Below, piece by piece: positions 55,762-63,552 of a stretch of 64,000 nt of DNA (positions within the stretch are counted from its first letter, which is position 1; each line of letters starts with the position of its first letter). The stretch comes from an uncultured Candidatus Entotheonella sp. (GTDB taxonomy: Bacteria > Tectomicrobia > Entotheonellia > Entotheonellales > Entotheonellaceae). The translations under genes were made by a program, and so were the position numbers. The notes below the pieces were generated by a model that worked only from the letters and a program-made list of their open reading frames with translations, was not told the origin of the DNA and did not search any database. The stretch lies in the NCBI GenBank assembly GCA_951828535.1, contig OX639990.1:1103300-1167299 (forward strand). The letters are read 5' to 3'.

Positions 55762-56541
55762 TCAGTTCGCGGCCTGGGTTCCCAGGTAGGCTTTGATGAC
55801 TTCCGGCGCTTCCTTGACCTCGTCCGGTGTACCTTCGGCGATTTTCTGTCCCAGATCGAGAACGACGACTCGCCCGGAGATGTCCATGACCACCCCCATG
55901 TCGTGCTCGATCAGGACGATGGTGGTACCCCACTCGTCGTTCACGTCCAGGATGAAGCGCGCCATGTCCTCTTTTTCTTCTATATTCATGCCGCCCATTG
56001 GCTCGTCGAGCAGCAGCACCTGCGGGTGCGCCGCCAGAGCGCGGCCGAGCTCGACGCGTTTCTGCAAACCGTAGGCCAGCGCCCCCGCCGGCTGTTTGCG
56101 CAGCGGCTGGATGTCGAGAAACTCGATGACGTCTTCGACCACCTCGCGGTGTTGGACTTCTTCCCGCAAGGCCGGCCCGAAGCGCAACATGGCGCTCAGC
56201 GCTCCGGTGCGCATGTGGACGTGCCGCCCCAGCATGAGGTTGTCGAGCACCGTCATGCCGCGAAACAACGCGATGTTCTGGAAAGTTCGGGCGACGCCCA
56301 AGGTAGCGATGCGGCTGGGAGAATGACGTGAGATGTCGCGGTCGGCGAGGAGAATCGAACCGCTGTCGGGATGGTAAAAACCACTGATCATGTTCAGGAG
56401 CGTCGTCTTGCCGGCGCCATTCGGCCCGATCACCGAGACGATCTCACCCCGGTGCACCTGCAAGCTGACGTCGCCAATGGCCTGCACCCCACCGAAATGC
56501 TTCGAAACGCCTTGGATGTCAAGGTGGCATTCGATGGTCAT
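55762..56541 (-). CDS. livG: Branched-chain amino acid-type ABC transporter ATPase (LivG-like)
   Basis: 259 residues. Walker A VIGPNGAGKTTLLNMISGFYHP, Q-loop GVARTFQNIALFRGMTVLDNL, signature LAYGLQKRVELGRALA (a degenerate LSGGQ) and Walker B VLLLDEPMGGMN are visible. LivG-type ATPases often carry this altered signature. First gene of the operon; the promoter region upstream holds only the DUF1640 remnant. Confidence 0.9.
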   Translation of the reverse strand: MTIECHLDIQGVSKHFGGVQAIGDVSLQVHRGEIVSVIGPNGAGKTTLLNMISGFYHPDSGSILLADRDISRHSPSRIATLGVARTFQNIALFRGMTVLDNLMLGRHVHMRTGALSAMLRFGPALREEVQHREVVEDVIEFLDIQPLRKQPAGALAYGLQKRVELGRALAAHPQVLLLDEPMGGMNIEEKEDMARFILDVNDEWGTTIVLIEHDMGVVMDISGRVVVLDLGQKIAEGTPDEVKEAPEVIKAYLGTQAAN

Positions 56542-56618
56542 GCTACCCCTTTCTCAGCCGGTGGATGCGGGGGTCTGCGCGGCTCAGGGCGCCAGAGGTG
56601 TCGGGTCTGCCAAAATGG

Positions 56619-56927
56619 TTATTGCATGAGTTTCAACAACGCGACGATCAAACCGGCGGTCACAACGAACATGGAACGAGACGAACCGTCAAATCGTATC
56701 GAAGTCGAGATTCCAACTCTTTCATATGACGGCTAAACCGCGTGTCCAGCTCCTTGATCTGATTGCTCGGACGCAATTCCAATGCCTGCAAGTCATCCTT
56801 GATGGCCAGACGTTCATCAATCAACGCCGCGTGGGTCCGAGCCAGCACTTCCGCCTGGGGTTCAGGCATTCCGGCCTTCGGTAAGATGCTTCACAAAGGC
56901 ATGGGTGTCGAAGATGAGGCTTGCCAT
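56619..56927 (-). pseudogene. DUF1640 (coiled-coil plus membrane helix) protein, frameshifted
   Basis: From ATG 56927 the frame reads MASLIFDTHAFVKHLTEGRN then a stop. Shifting one base near 56870-56876 gives AGMPEPQAEVLARTHAALID and LAIKDDLQALELRPSNQIKE, a coiled coil, and shifting again near 56680 gives MFVVTAGLIVALLKLMQ, a membrane helix with stop at 56619. The family (DUF1640, related to mitochondrial CCDC90) is about 100 residues with this layout. Two single-base changes break it. Confidence 0.7.
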
Positions 56928-57174
56928 GGGCCTTTGCTTAGCACTCGCAAGAAGGCAATCACCCACCGGCGCTCGCGGAAGCGGTAACGTAGGGGAAGGT
57001 CTGCGGGGTGTCAAGGGAAAAGGGGCGGCTTGCCATGGCTCTGGAACGTCCGTCGCTGAGCCCTCTTGGAAAAGCCAGAGACGCCGATGTACCATGATTG
57101 TGCCGGTTGCTACCGAATCGGAAATCACCCGGCGGTGACGTGGCTTTAACAACCAGAATCGAGTACCCATCCGC
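56928..57174. other. Spacer without recognised gene
   Basis: Between the DUF1640 remnant (minus) and the EgtD-like gene (plus). No conserved coding content was found on either strand. A promoter for the downstream gene was not clear by eye. Confidence 0.4.
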
Positions 57175-58155
57175 ATGCCGATGACGCTCACATTCCACGA
57201 GACCCAGTACCCCGAGCAGGTAGCCATGCAGTGTCGCCAGGGATTGCGCGCCCGCAAGCTGCCGGGGCGGCTGTTGTACGACTCGCCGGCGCAGGCGCAG
57301 CGGTGGCTGGCCTACCATCAGGCTTACTCACCGTCGCGCACCGAACCGGAACTGTTGGCGTTGTACGAACGGTCTTTTCAGGCGGCCATTGCCGCCCTGA
57401 CGGGACAACCCCTGCACTACGTCAGCCTGGGATGCGGCGGCGGCAACAAGGACGCCCTGTTCGTGCGCCACGCCCTGGACTACGGCGGCGCGCTGCACGT
57501 CAGCCCCACGGATACCAGCGCCGCGCTGGTGCTGGAAACGATGCTGCGCCTGCAAGGAACGTTCCCCGCCTTGAGCGCCTCGCCACTGGTTGTCGATCTG
57601 GCAGCAGAACCCGACCTCGACTCTTGGCTGGCACAACAGGAAGCCGACGGCGCCCGCCGCGTCTTCGGCTGCTTCGGCATGATTCCGAATTTCGACTACG
57701 CCGCTCTGCTGTCCTACCTGCGGCGTCTGCTGCGGCCTGACGACCTGCTGCTGATTTCCGCCAACCTGTCGCCCGGCCCATACGGCTCAGCGGCCGCACA
57801 GCGCATCCTGCCGCAGTACGACAATCCGCTGGCTCGTGCCTGGTTCAGCGGACTGCTCGACAGCCTGGGCTTTGCGGACGCCGACCTGCGACTGGCGGTG
57901 CGGGCGCGGCCGCTGCGCGAGGACGGCCATATCTGGCGCATCCAGGCCGACGCCCGTGTCTTGCAAGACGTGCAATTGGCGCTTGACGAGGAATTGTTCG
58001 ACTTCCGCGAAGGGGAGGTGCTGGAGGTATTCTTCTCGAACCGCTTCACGCCGACGGCGCTGCCGCAGGTGCTCGACGACGCCGGCTTCAAAGTCGGGCA
58101 GACGTGGGTGCTTGATTCACAGGAGGAAGGAATTTACCTGTGCCAGCGTTCATAG
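57175..58155 (+). CDS. EgtD-like SAM-dependent methyltransferase (histidine-specific family)
   Basis: 326 residues. The layout fits the DUF2260/Methyltransf_33 family whose best-known member trimethylates histidine for ergothioneine. SAM-binding HYVSLGCGGGNKDALFVRHA, FGCFGMIPNFDYAALLSYLR, LLISANLSP and the C-terminal GEVLEVFFSNRFTPTALPQV with SQEEGIYLCQ are seen. No EgtB-type sulfoxide synthase is adjacent. The true substrate may differ. ATG 57175 or 57181 may be the start. It converges with the SDR gene. Confidence 0.62.
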   Translation: MPMTLTFHETQYPEQVAMQCRQGLRARKLPGRLLYDSPAQAQRWLAYHQAYSPSRTEPELLALYERSFQAAIAALTGQPLHYVSLGCGGGNKDALFVRHALDYGGALHVSPTDTSAALVLETMLRLQGTFPALSASPLVVDLAAEPDLDSWLAQQEADGARRVFGCFGMIPNFDYAALLSYLRRLLRPDDLLLISANLSPGPYGSAAAQRILPQYDNPLARAWFSGLLDSLGFADADLRLAVRARPLREDGHIWRIQADARVLQDVQLALDEELFDFREGEVLEVFFSNRFTPTALPQVLDDAGFKVGQTWVLDSQEEGIYLCQRS

Positions 58156-58869
58156 CTGCCAGGCGCCGGTCACCAGCAGATTGGTTCCCGACACGTACGC
58201 GGCCTGCTCGGAAAGGAGGTAATCCAGGGCGCCGAGCACGTCGTCGAACGACCCTTTGCGCCCGGCGGGCAGTCGCCTCGGCGGGCGGCCAACGCTGTTT
58301 TCCAGAAATCCCGGCGAGATCATGTTGACCGTGATGCCCTTGGGCATGAGCAGTTCCGCGTAGCTGCGCGTCAGCACGTGCAGACCCAGCTTGGCGATGT
58401 GGTAGGGCGTCGCCATGACGTGCGCAGCCAGGCGGTCGCAGGCAGAATCGCCGATATTGATGATACGGCCCGGCGGCTGGGCCGCTTCCAGGAGGGGCAA
58501 CGCGAGCTGCGTGAGATGGAAGGCCACCGTGCAATTGAGGCTGAGCGCCTGTTCCCATTGCGCCAGGGTGATGTCGGGTAATCGTTCGATGAAATACCAG
58601 CCGAGATTGTTGACCAGGACGTGCAACGCCGGCGTGCGGCCCGCGATTTCCGCCATCAGGCGCTCGCGGCCCTCGGCCCGCGACAGGTCGGCCTGCACAC
58701 AAACCGCCTCGCCGCCCGCCGCGGCGACCTCGGCCTGCAGCGCCTCGGCATTTTCCCGACTGGTGTAGTAGTGGATGAACAAGCTGTACCCCTGGCGCCC
58801 CAGATGCCGCGCCATGGCCGATCCCAGCCCTTGCGCACCTGCCGTAACCAGGGCATAACGCTGACTCAT
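58150..58869 (-). CDS. Short-chain dehydrogenase/reductase
   Basis: 239 residues. The cofactor motif is ALVTAGAQGLGSAMARHLG (first Gly of TGxxxGxG replaced by Ala). HVLVNNLGWYF replaces the usual NNAG. The catalytic Tyr and Lys are in PYHIAKLGLHVLTRSYAELL and the Ser probably in INIGDSACD. NMISPGFLENS and YVSGTNLLVTGAW end the fold. FabG or pteridine-reductase-like activity is possible. It overlaps the EgtD-like gene tail by six bases. Confidence 0.83.
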   Translation of the reverse strand: MSQRYALVTAGAQGLGSAMARHLGRQGYSLFIHYYTSRENAEALQAEVAAAGGEAVCVQADLSRAEGRERLMAEIAGRTPALHVLVNNLGWYFIERLPDITLAQWEQALSLNCTVAFHLTQLALPLLEAAQPPGRIINIGDSACDRLAAHVMATPYHIAKLGLHVLTRSYAELLMPKGITVNMISPGFLENSVGRPPRRLPAGRKGSFDDVLGALDYLLSEQAAYVSGTNLLVTGAWQL

Positions 58870-58882
58870 GTTTTTAATTTCC

Positions 58883-59012
58883 AGTTTTGAGTTTCCAGAG
58901 CATTAGAAGGTTGAAAAGAATCCGTGTTCAGACTGCCCATCACTCCGGCGGAAGCCGTAGTTTTGAGTTCTGAGGATTGAGAACTGAAGACTCGAAACTG
59001 AAAACTCGAAAG
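58883..59012. repeat. AT-rich spacer sharing end words with the element in mod
   Basis: AGTTTTGAGTT occurs at 58883-58893 and again at 58959-58969, and AACTCGAAA at 59003-59011, the same words that form the ends of the insert in mod (41034-41496). A short hairpin AGTTCT/AGAACT and further GAAGACTCGAAACTGAAAAC-like words fill the gap. There is no gene inside. It may be a relic or an end-only form of the same mobile sequence. Confidence 0.45.
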
Positions 59013-59453
59013 ATGCACGAACCATACCTCAGACCCCAGCAAGCCCACTGCGAGCCATGCGGCCAACAAACCATGTGGCGCCGCATCCCCAACCTCGAAA
59101 AACCCGTCATGATCTGGGAATGCGTCCGCTGCGGCCAGAGCCGCTTCATGGATTGGCGCGTCACCGACTGGCAGCACGTCCATTGCCGGGTCTGCCGCCG
59201 CCGCACCGAGGGCGCCCTGGTGCAGGACGCCACCGGCGGCGCCACCAAATGGGTATGCTGGGTCTGCGGCTGGCTGTTCGCCACCGTGCCGGGCCATTGC
59301 CGGATGTGCAACCGTCGCACCGCCGGGGTGCGCTGGCGCCAGGGTCTGATGCCGCGCTGGACCTGCCTCGCCTGCGGCACGCCGCGGCGCGACGTTCGCC
59401 TCTTCGCTTCGCTCGGCGAAGCCGTCGAGACGGTCGCCCGCTGGCAACCCTGA
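59013..59453 (+). CDS. Unknown protein with six CxxC pairs (multiple zinc ribbons)
   Basis: 146 residues starting MHEPYLRPQQ. Six CxxC pairs are regularly spaced: HCEPCG, CVRCGQ, CRVCRR, CWVCGW, CRMCNR and CLACGT, enough for three zinc ribbons. It is rich in Arg and Trp. There is no membrane segment. No family was recognised; nucleic-acid or protein binding is plausible for such ribbons. It starts right after an AT-rich spacer, without a clear ribosome-binding site. Confidence 0.6.
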   Translation: MHEPYLRPQQAHCEPCGQQTMWRRIPNLEKPVMIWECVRCGQSRFMDWRVTDWQHVHCRVCRRRTEGALVQDATGGATKWVCWVCGWLFATVPGHCRMCNRRTAGVRWRQGLMPRWTCLACGTPRRDVRLFASLGEAVETVARWQP

Positions 59454-59604
59454 CGCCGGGGTGGTGATGACAAATTCAGCATTCCGCGCAACCTCACTTC
59501 CGGCAATCGCTTAGATGGGAAATTCCAGTGGTTTTCCCCAAAACGTGTGGAATACTTCACACGATCCTAACCCGGTCGGCAACATCCCGCTATATCCTCT
59601 GAAA

Positions 59605-60384
59605 TCAAGGGGTTGACGACGCCGCGGTTATCCCCCCGTCGACGAACAGACAGGTGCCGGTGACGAATGAGGCATCATCCGAAGCCAGGAACAGAATACA
59701 GGCCGCCACTTCCTCCGGCGTGCCCGGCCGCTGCAGCATGACGCCGCCCGCGAAGGTCTTCTTGAACTCATCCGGCGTCTTGCCAGCCTCCCGCGCCCGG
59801 TTCTCGTGGAAACGCGTGAAGATCGGCCCCGGGCACACGGCGTTGACCCGTATGCCCTCCATGGCGTGGTCCATCGCCAGGCCGCGCGTCAGCCCGGCCA
59901 CGGCAGCCTTGCTGGTGTCGTACTGCGTCATGTTACCGCCGGCGGTGACGGCGCGTATCGACGCCACGTTGACGATGCTGCCGCCGCCGTTTTGCCCCAT
60001 CACCGGAATGGCGGCCTTGGCGCAGAAGGCATAGCCCTTCACGTTGACCGCCAGGATCGTGTCCCAGCTCTCGGCGCTGGCCTCCACCACCGTCTGGTAC
60101 AACCGGATGCCGGCGTTGTTCACCAGCACGTCGAGCCGCCCGAAACGATCCACCGTGCGCCGCACGAAGTCCGCCGCTGCCTCTTCCCGTTCCATTTGCG
60201 CCGGCACAAACAGCGCCTCAACACCCTGACCCTGCAAGTCCACCGCGACCCACTCGCCGCGCTCGCCGTCGCGGTCGGCAATCGCCACCCGAGCGCCCTC
60301 GGCGCCACAACGCCGCGCCGTCGCCTCGCCGATCCCCGACGCGCCGCCCGTCACCGCCACAACCTTGCCCTCAAATCGTCGCAT
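59605..60384 (-). CDS. Short-chain dehydrogenase/reductase
   Basis: 259 residues from ATG 60384, after GAGGAG. VVAVTGGASGIGEATARRC and VAIADRDGER (Asp for NAD) are the cofactor site; DVLVNNAGI, IVNVASIRAVT and YDTSKAAVAGLTRGLAMD the active site; NAVCPGPIFT and FVTGTCLFVDGGIT the end. It is divergent from the CaiB-type gene. The substrate is unknown. Confidence 0.9.
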   Translation of the reverse strand: MRRFEGKVVAVTGGASGIGEATARRCGAEGARVAIADRDGERGEWVAVDLQGQGVEALFVPAQMEREEAAADFVRRTVDRFGRLDVLVNNAGIRLYQTVVEASAESWDTILAVNVKGYAFCAKAAIPVMGQNGGGSIVNVASIRAVTAGGNMTQYDTSKAAVAGLTRGLAMDHAMEGIRVNAVCPGPIFTRFHENRAREAGKTPDEFKKTFAGGVMLQRPGTPEEVAACILFLASDDASFVTGTCLFVDGGITAASSTP

Positions 60385-60533
60385 AACGCCCCTACTCCTC
60401 GCTTCTGTTTGTCTTGAGACCTGAAAACCTTTCCCATCTATACGCCCCGCCGCCGTTCTGTCAACCCTTCGTAGACCCTCCACCGCCACCTGTGGTATAA
60501 ACGCGCTATCCAGCAACCGCTTGAGGAATTCCC

Positions 60534-61814
60534 GTGCCTGACCAAGCCCTCGAAGCCCGCATCGCCGCTCTCGAAGCCGAGCTGAACGAGCTCAAGCAGC
60601 AACGCCTACAACACCTCGACCGCGCGCCCAAAGCCCTCGACGGCGTCCGCGTACTCGATTTGTCGCGCTACATTTTCGGCCCCTTCTGCACCCAAATGCT
60701 GGCCGATATGGGCGCCGACGTCATTAAGATCGAACCCCGCGAAACGGGCGACCCGGCACGTCAGGCCGGCAGCGTACGGGTGCACGGCGACAGCGCCTCG
60801 TTCCTCGCCCGCAACCGCAACAAACGCAGCCTCGGCGTCGATCTGCGGCAGCCCGACGGACAGGAAATCATCCGCCGCCTCACCGCCCTCAGCGACGTGC
60901 TCATCCACAACTTCCGGCCCGGCGTCATGGCCCGGCTCGGCCTCGACGCCGTACGCCTGCGCCCGCTCAACCCGTCGCTCATCTACTGCTCGCTCTCCGG
61001 CTACGGCCAGGATGGCCCGCTCGCCACACGCCCCGGACAGGACCTGCTGCTGCAAGGGATGTCCGGCATCATCAGCACCACCGGCTGGGAAGGCGGCCCA
61101 CCGGTCGCGGTCGGCACCTACCTCGCCGACGTCACCGGCGCCCTGACCGCGGCCTACGGCGTCGTCACCGCCCTGCAAGCGCGCTCGCAATACGGCATCG
61201 GTCAGGAGATGGAAGTCTCGCTGCTCGACGCCATGATCGCCCTGCAATCCATGGAGGCCACCGTCTTTCTCAACTCCGGCACCCTGCCGCCCCGCAGCGG
61301 CAGCGGGCATTGGATGATCCCGCAGCCCTACGGCGTGTTTCCCACCCGGGACAAGGGGCTGGTGCTCAACGCGCATTCCGACGAGTGGTGGCGGCGCCTG
61401 TGCGCCGTGCCCGAGTTTGCCGCCTTGGCCGATGACGCCCGCTTCGGCTCCCGCGAGGCTCGCCGGACCCACGGCCAGGCGTTGGTGGCCGCGCTCGAGG
61501 TCATCCTGAGCGCTCGCTCCCGCGACGACTGGCTCGCCTACCTGAGCACCTACGACGTGCTCTGTGCGCCGGTGTACGACTACGCCGAGCTGTTCGCCGA
61601 CCCGCAGGTGCATCACAATGCCATGGTCGTGGAGCAGCACCATCCCGAAGGCGGTCCGATCAAGGTCGTCGGCCTGCCGGTCAACCTGTCCGCCACGCCG
61701 GGCGAGGTCGGCCCGCCCGCCCCGCCGCTGGGCGCGCACACGGACGACATTCTGCGGTCCCTGGGCTATGAAGCCGCGGACATCCGACGGCTGCGTGATC
61801 AGCACATCATCTAA
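60534..61814 (+). CDS. CaiB/BaiF family CoA-transferase
   Basis: 426 residues from GTG 60534, after TGAGGAATT. An N-terminal coiled coil (ALEARIAALEAELNELKQQR) precedes a class III CoA transferase: GVRVLDLSRYIFGPFCTQML, ADVIKIEPRETGD, SFLARNRNKRSLGVDL and HNFRPGVMARLGLD. The catalytic Asp lies in TYLADVTGALTAAYGV. It would move CoA between carboxylates. It is followed by a hydroxyacid dehydrogenase 20 bases on. Confidence 0.9.
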   Translation: MPDQALEARIAALEAELNELKQQRLQHLDRAPKALDGVRVLDLSRYIFGPFCTQMLADMGADVIKIEPRETGDPARQAGSVRVHGDSASFLARNRNKRSLGVDLRQPDGQEIIRRLTALSDVLIHNFRPGVMARLGLDAVRLRPLNPSLIYCSLSGYGQDGPLATRPGQDLLLQGMSGIISTTGWEGGPPVAVGTYLADVTGALTAAYGVVTALQARSQYGIGQEMEVSLLDAMIALQSMEATVFLNSGTLPPRSGSGHWMIPQPYGVFPTRDKGLVLNAHSDEWWRRLCAVPEFAALADDARFGSREARRTHGQALVAALEVILSARSRDDWLAYLSTYDVLCAPVYDYAELFADPQVHHNAMVVEQHHPEGGPIKVVGLPVNLSATPGEVGPPAPPLGAHTDDILRSLGYEAADIRRLRDQHII

Positions 61815-61834
61815 CCCGACAAAGGGAGTCGCTC

Positions 61835-62794
61835 ATGGGTTTCAAAATGGTTCTCTTGCCACCCAACACGCAGGCGGACTGGCCGGAGAAAATTCGCGCT
61901 GTGGTGCCCGATTGCGAGGTAGCCCTGTTCGACAGGCCCGAAGCGGCGCGCGAGGCCATCGTCGACGCCGACGCGGCTTACGGCGACGTGGTGCCGGATT
62001 TGTTGAACCGCGCCGAGCGCCTGCGCTGGATTCAGGCCCCAGCGGCGGCACCGCCCGCCGGGTATTACACGCCGGAACTCATCGACAACGACGTGGTGGT
62101 CACCAACCAACGCGAAATATACAACGACCATATCGGCGCCCATATCATGGCCTTTGTGCTGGGCTTCGCGCGCGGCCTGCATCACTACCTGCCGAGCCAG
62201 CTTCTGCGGCAATGGCGCCCGCGTGGCGAGCACGACATCATCCACCTGTCGGAAGCCACCGCCCTCATCGTCGGCGTCGGCGGCATCGGCAGCGAAACAG
62301 CTCGGCTCTGCGCCGCTTTCGGAATGACCGTGCTCGGCGTCGACGCCCGACGCCCCGAGGCGCCGCCGAGCATGAAAGAACTGCAGCGCCCCGACGCCTT
62401 GCATGAGATGCTGCCGCAGGCTGATTTCGTCATCCTCACCGTTCCGCACACCCCCGAGACCGAAGGCTTGATGGGCAAGGCCGAGTTTCGCGCCATGCGC
62501 AAGTCCGCCTTTCTCATCAATATCGGGCGCGGCGCCTGCGTGAAGCTCGACGAATTGGTCGCGGCGCTGCGCGGCGGCGAAATCGCTGGCGCCGGTTTGG
62601 ACGTGTTCGAGATCGAGCCCCTGCCGCCGGAGCACGCCCTATGGAACACGCCGGGCGTGCTGCTGACGCCGCACGTGGCCGGCATCGGTCCGTACCTGCA
62701 GGAACGCCGCACCGAGTTGCTGCTCGACAATTGCCAGCGCTTCAACGAGGGTCGCCCGCTGCGCAACGTCGTGGAAAAAAACCGCTGGTTTTGA
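61835..62794 (+). CDS. D-2-hydroxyacid dehydrogenase family protein
   Basis: 319 residues. ALIVGVGGIGSETARLCAAFG binds NAD(P); IVL-like DFVILTVPHTPETEGLM, the Arg-containing LINIGRGACVKLDELVAALR, the Glu-containing GAGLDVFEIEPLP and the catalytic His in LLTPHVAGIGPYL are all present. It reduces 2-keto acids or oxidises 2-hydroxy acids. It belongs to a set with the CaiB gene and the methyltransferase. Confidence 0.92.
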   Translation: MGFKMVLLPPNTQADWPEKIRAVVPDCEVALFDRPEAAREAIVDADAAYGDVVPDLLNRAERLRWIQAPAAAPPAGYYTPELIDNDVVVTNQREIYNDHIGAHIMAFVLGFARGLHHYLPSQLLRQWRPRGEHDIIHLSEATALIVGVGGIGSETARLCAAFGMTVLGVDARRPEAPPSMKELQRPDALHEMLPQADFVILTVPHTPETEGLMGKAEFRAMRKSAFLINIGRGACVKLDELVAALRGGEIAGAGLDVFEIEPLPPEHALWNTPGVLLTPHVAGIGPYLQERRTELLLDNCQRFNEGRPLRNVVEKNRWF

Positions 62795-62807
62795 TCGGCG
62801 CCCAGGT

Positions 62808-63443
62808 ATGAACGAACCTCTCTTCCAACCGGACGATTTTGCTCGCCTGGACGACAGCCCGGACGACCTCTTCTACGGCGAGCCGCGCAAGGTGGTACAC
62901 ATCGACGCGGCCGCCTGCGCGGCCGTGGCGGATTTCCTGCACGATGCCGTGCCACCCGAGGCCGAGGTGCTCGACCTGCTCAGCAGTTGGCGCTCGCACT
63001 GGCCGCCTGAGTTGGCCAAGCGCCGCCTGGCCGGCCTGGGCCTCAACGCCGAGGAAATGGCCGACAACCCGGACCTGGACGACATCGTGGTGCACGACGT
63101 CAACGCCGTGCCCCGGCTGCCGTTCGGCGACGCCAGTTTCGACGCCGCGATCATCACTGTGTCGATCCAGTACCTCACCCAGCCAGTGGCCGTGTTCCGT
63201 GACGTGCATCGCGTCCTGCGGGCGGGCGGCCTGTTCGCCGTCATCTATTCCAACCGCATGTTTCCCACCAAGGCGGTGGCCATCTGGCGACGGCTCAACA
63301 ACCGCCAGCACGGCGACCTGATCGCCGCGTACTTCAGAGAGGCCGGTGGGTTCGTCGACCTTGAAGCCCGCGACTGTTCGCCACCCTTCCCGCCAGGCAG
63401 CGACCCGCTATACGTCGTCATGGCCCGCAAAGCGCTGTCCTGA
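62808..63443 (+). CDS. SAM-dependent methyltransferase (type 11-like)
   Basis: 211 residues. A degenerate SAM site, AEVLDLLSSWRSHWPPELA, is followed by VHDVNAVPRLPFGDASFDAA, SIQYLTQPVAVFRDVHRVLR, and AGGLFAVIYSNRMFPTKAV, the usual class I methyltransferase progression. The GxGxG motif is lost, replaced by Ser/Trp, a pattern seen in one branch of this family. Its substrate is not known. It follows the dehydrogenase by 13 bases. Confidence 0.78.
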   Translation: MNEPLFQPDDFARLDDSPDDLFYGEPRKVVHIDAAACAAVADFLHDAVPPEAEVLDLLSSWRSHWPPELAKRRLAGLGLNAEEMADNPDLDDIVVHDVNAVPRLPFGDASFDAAIITVSIQYLTQPVAVFRDVHRVLRAGGLFAVIYSNRMFPTKAVAIWRRLNNRQHGDLIAAYFREAGGFVDLEARDCSPPFPPGSDPLYVVMARKALS

Positions 63444-63552
63444 AGATGGGTGGACGGGATGCAGTGTTGAGCAAGGCGCAGGAACCCGGTCTTGGGTAAT
63501 GCGGGCGAACGTGGGTGAGCGAGGCGGCACCTTGCCGGGTGTCTAAGACCGG

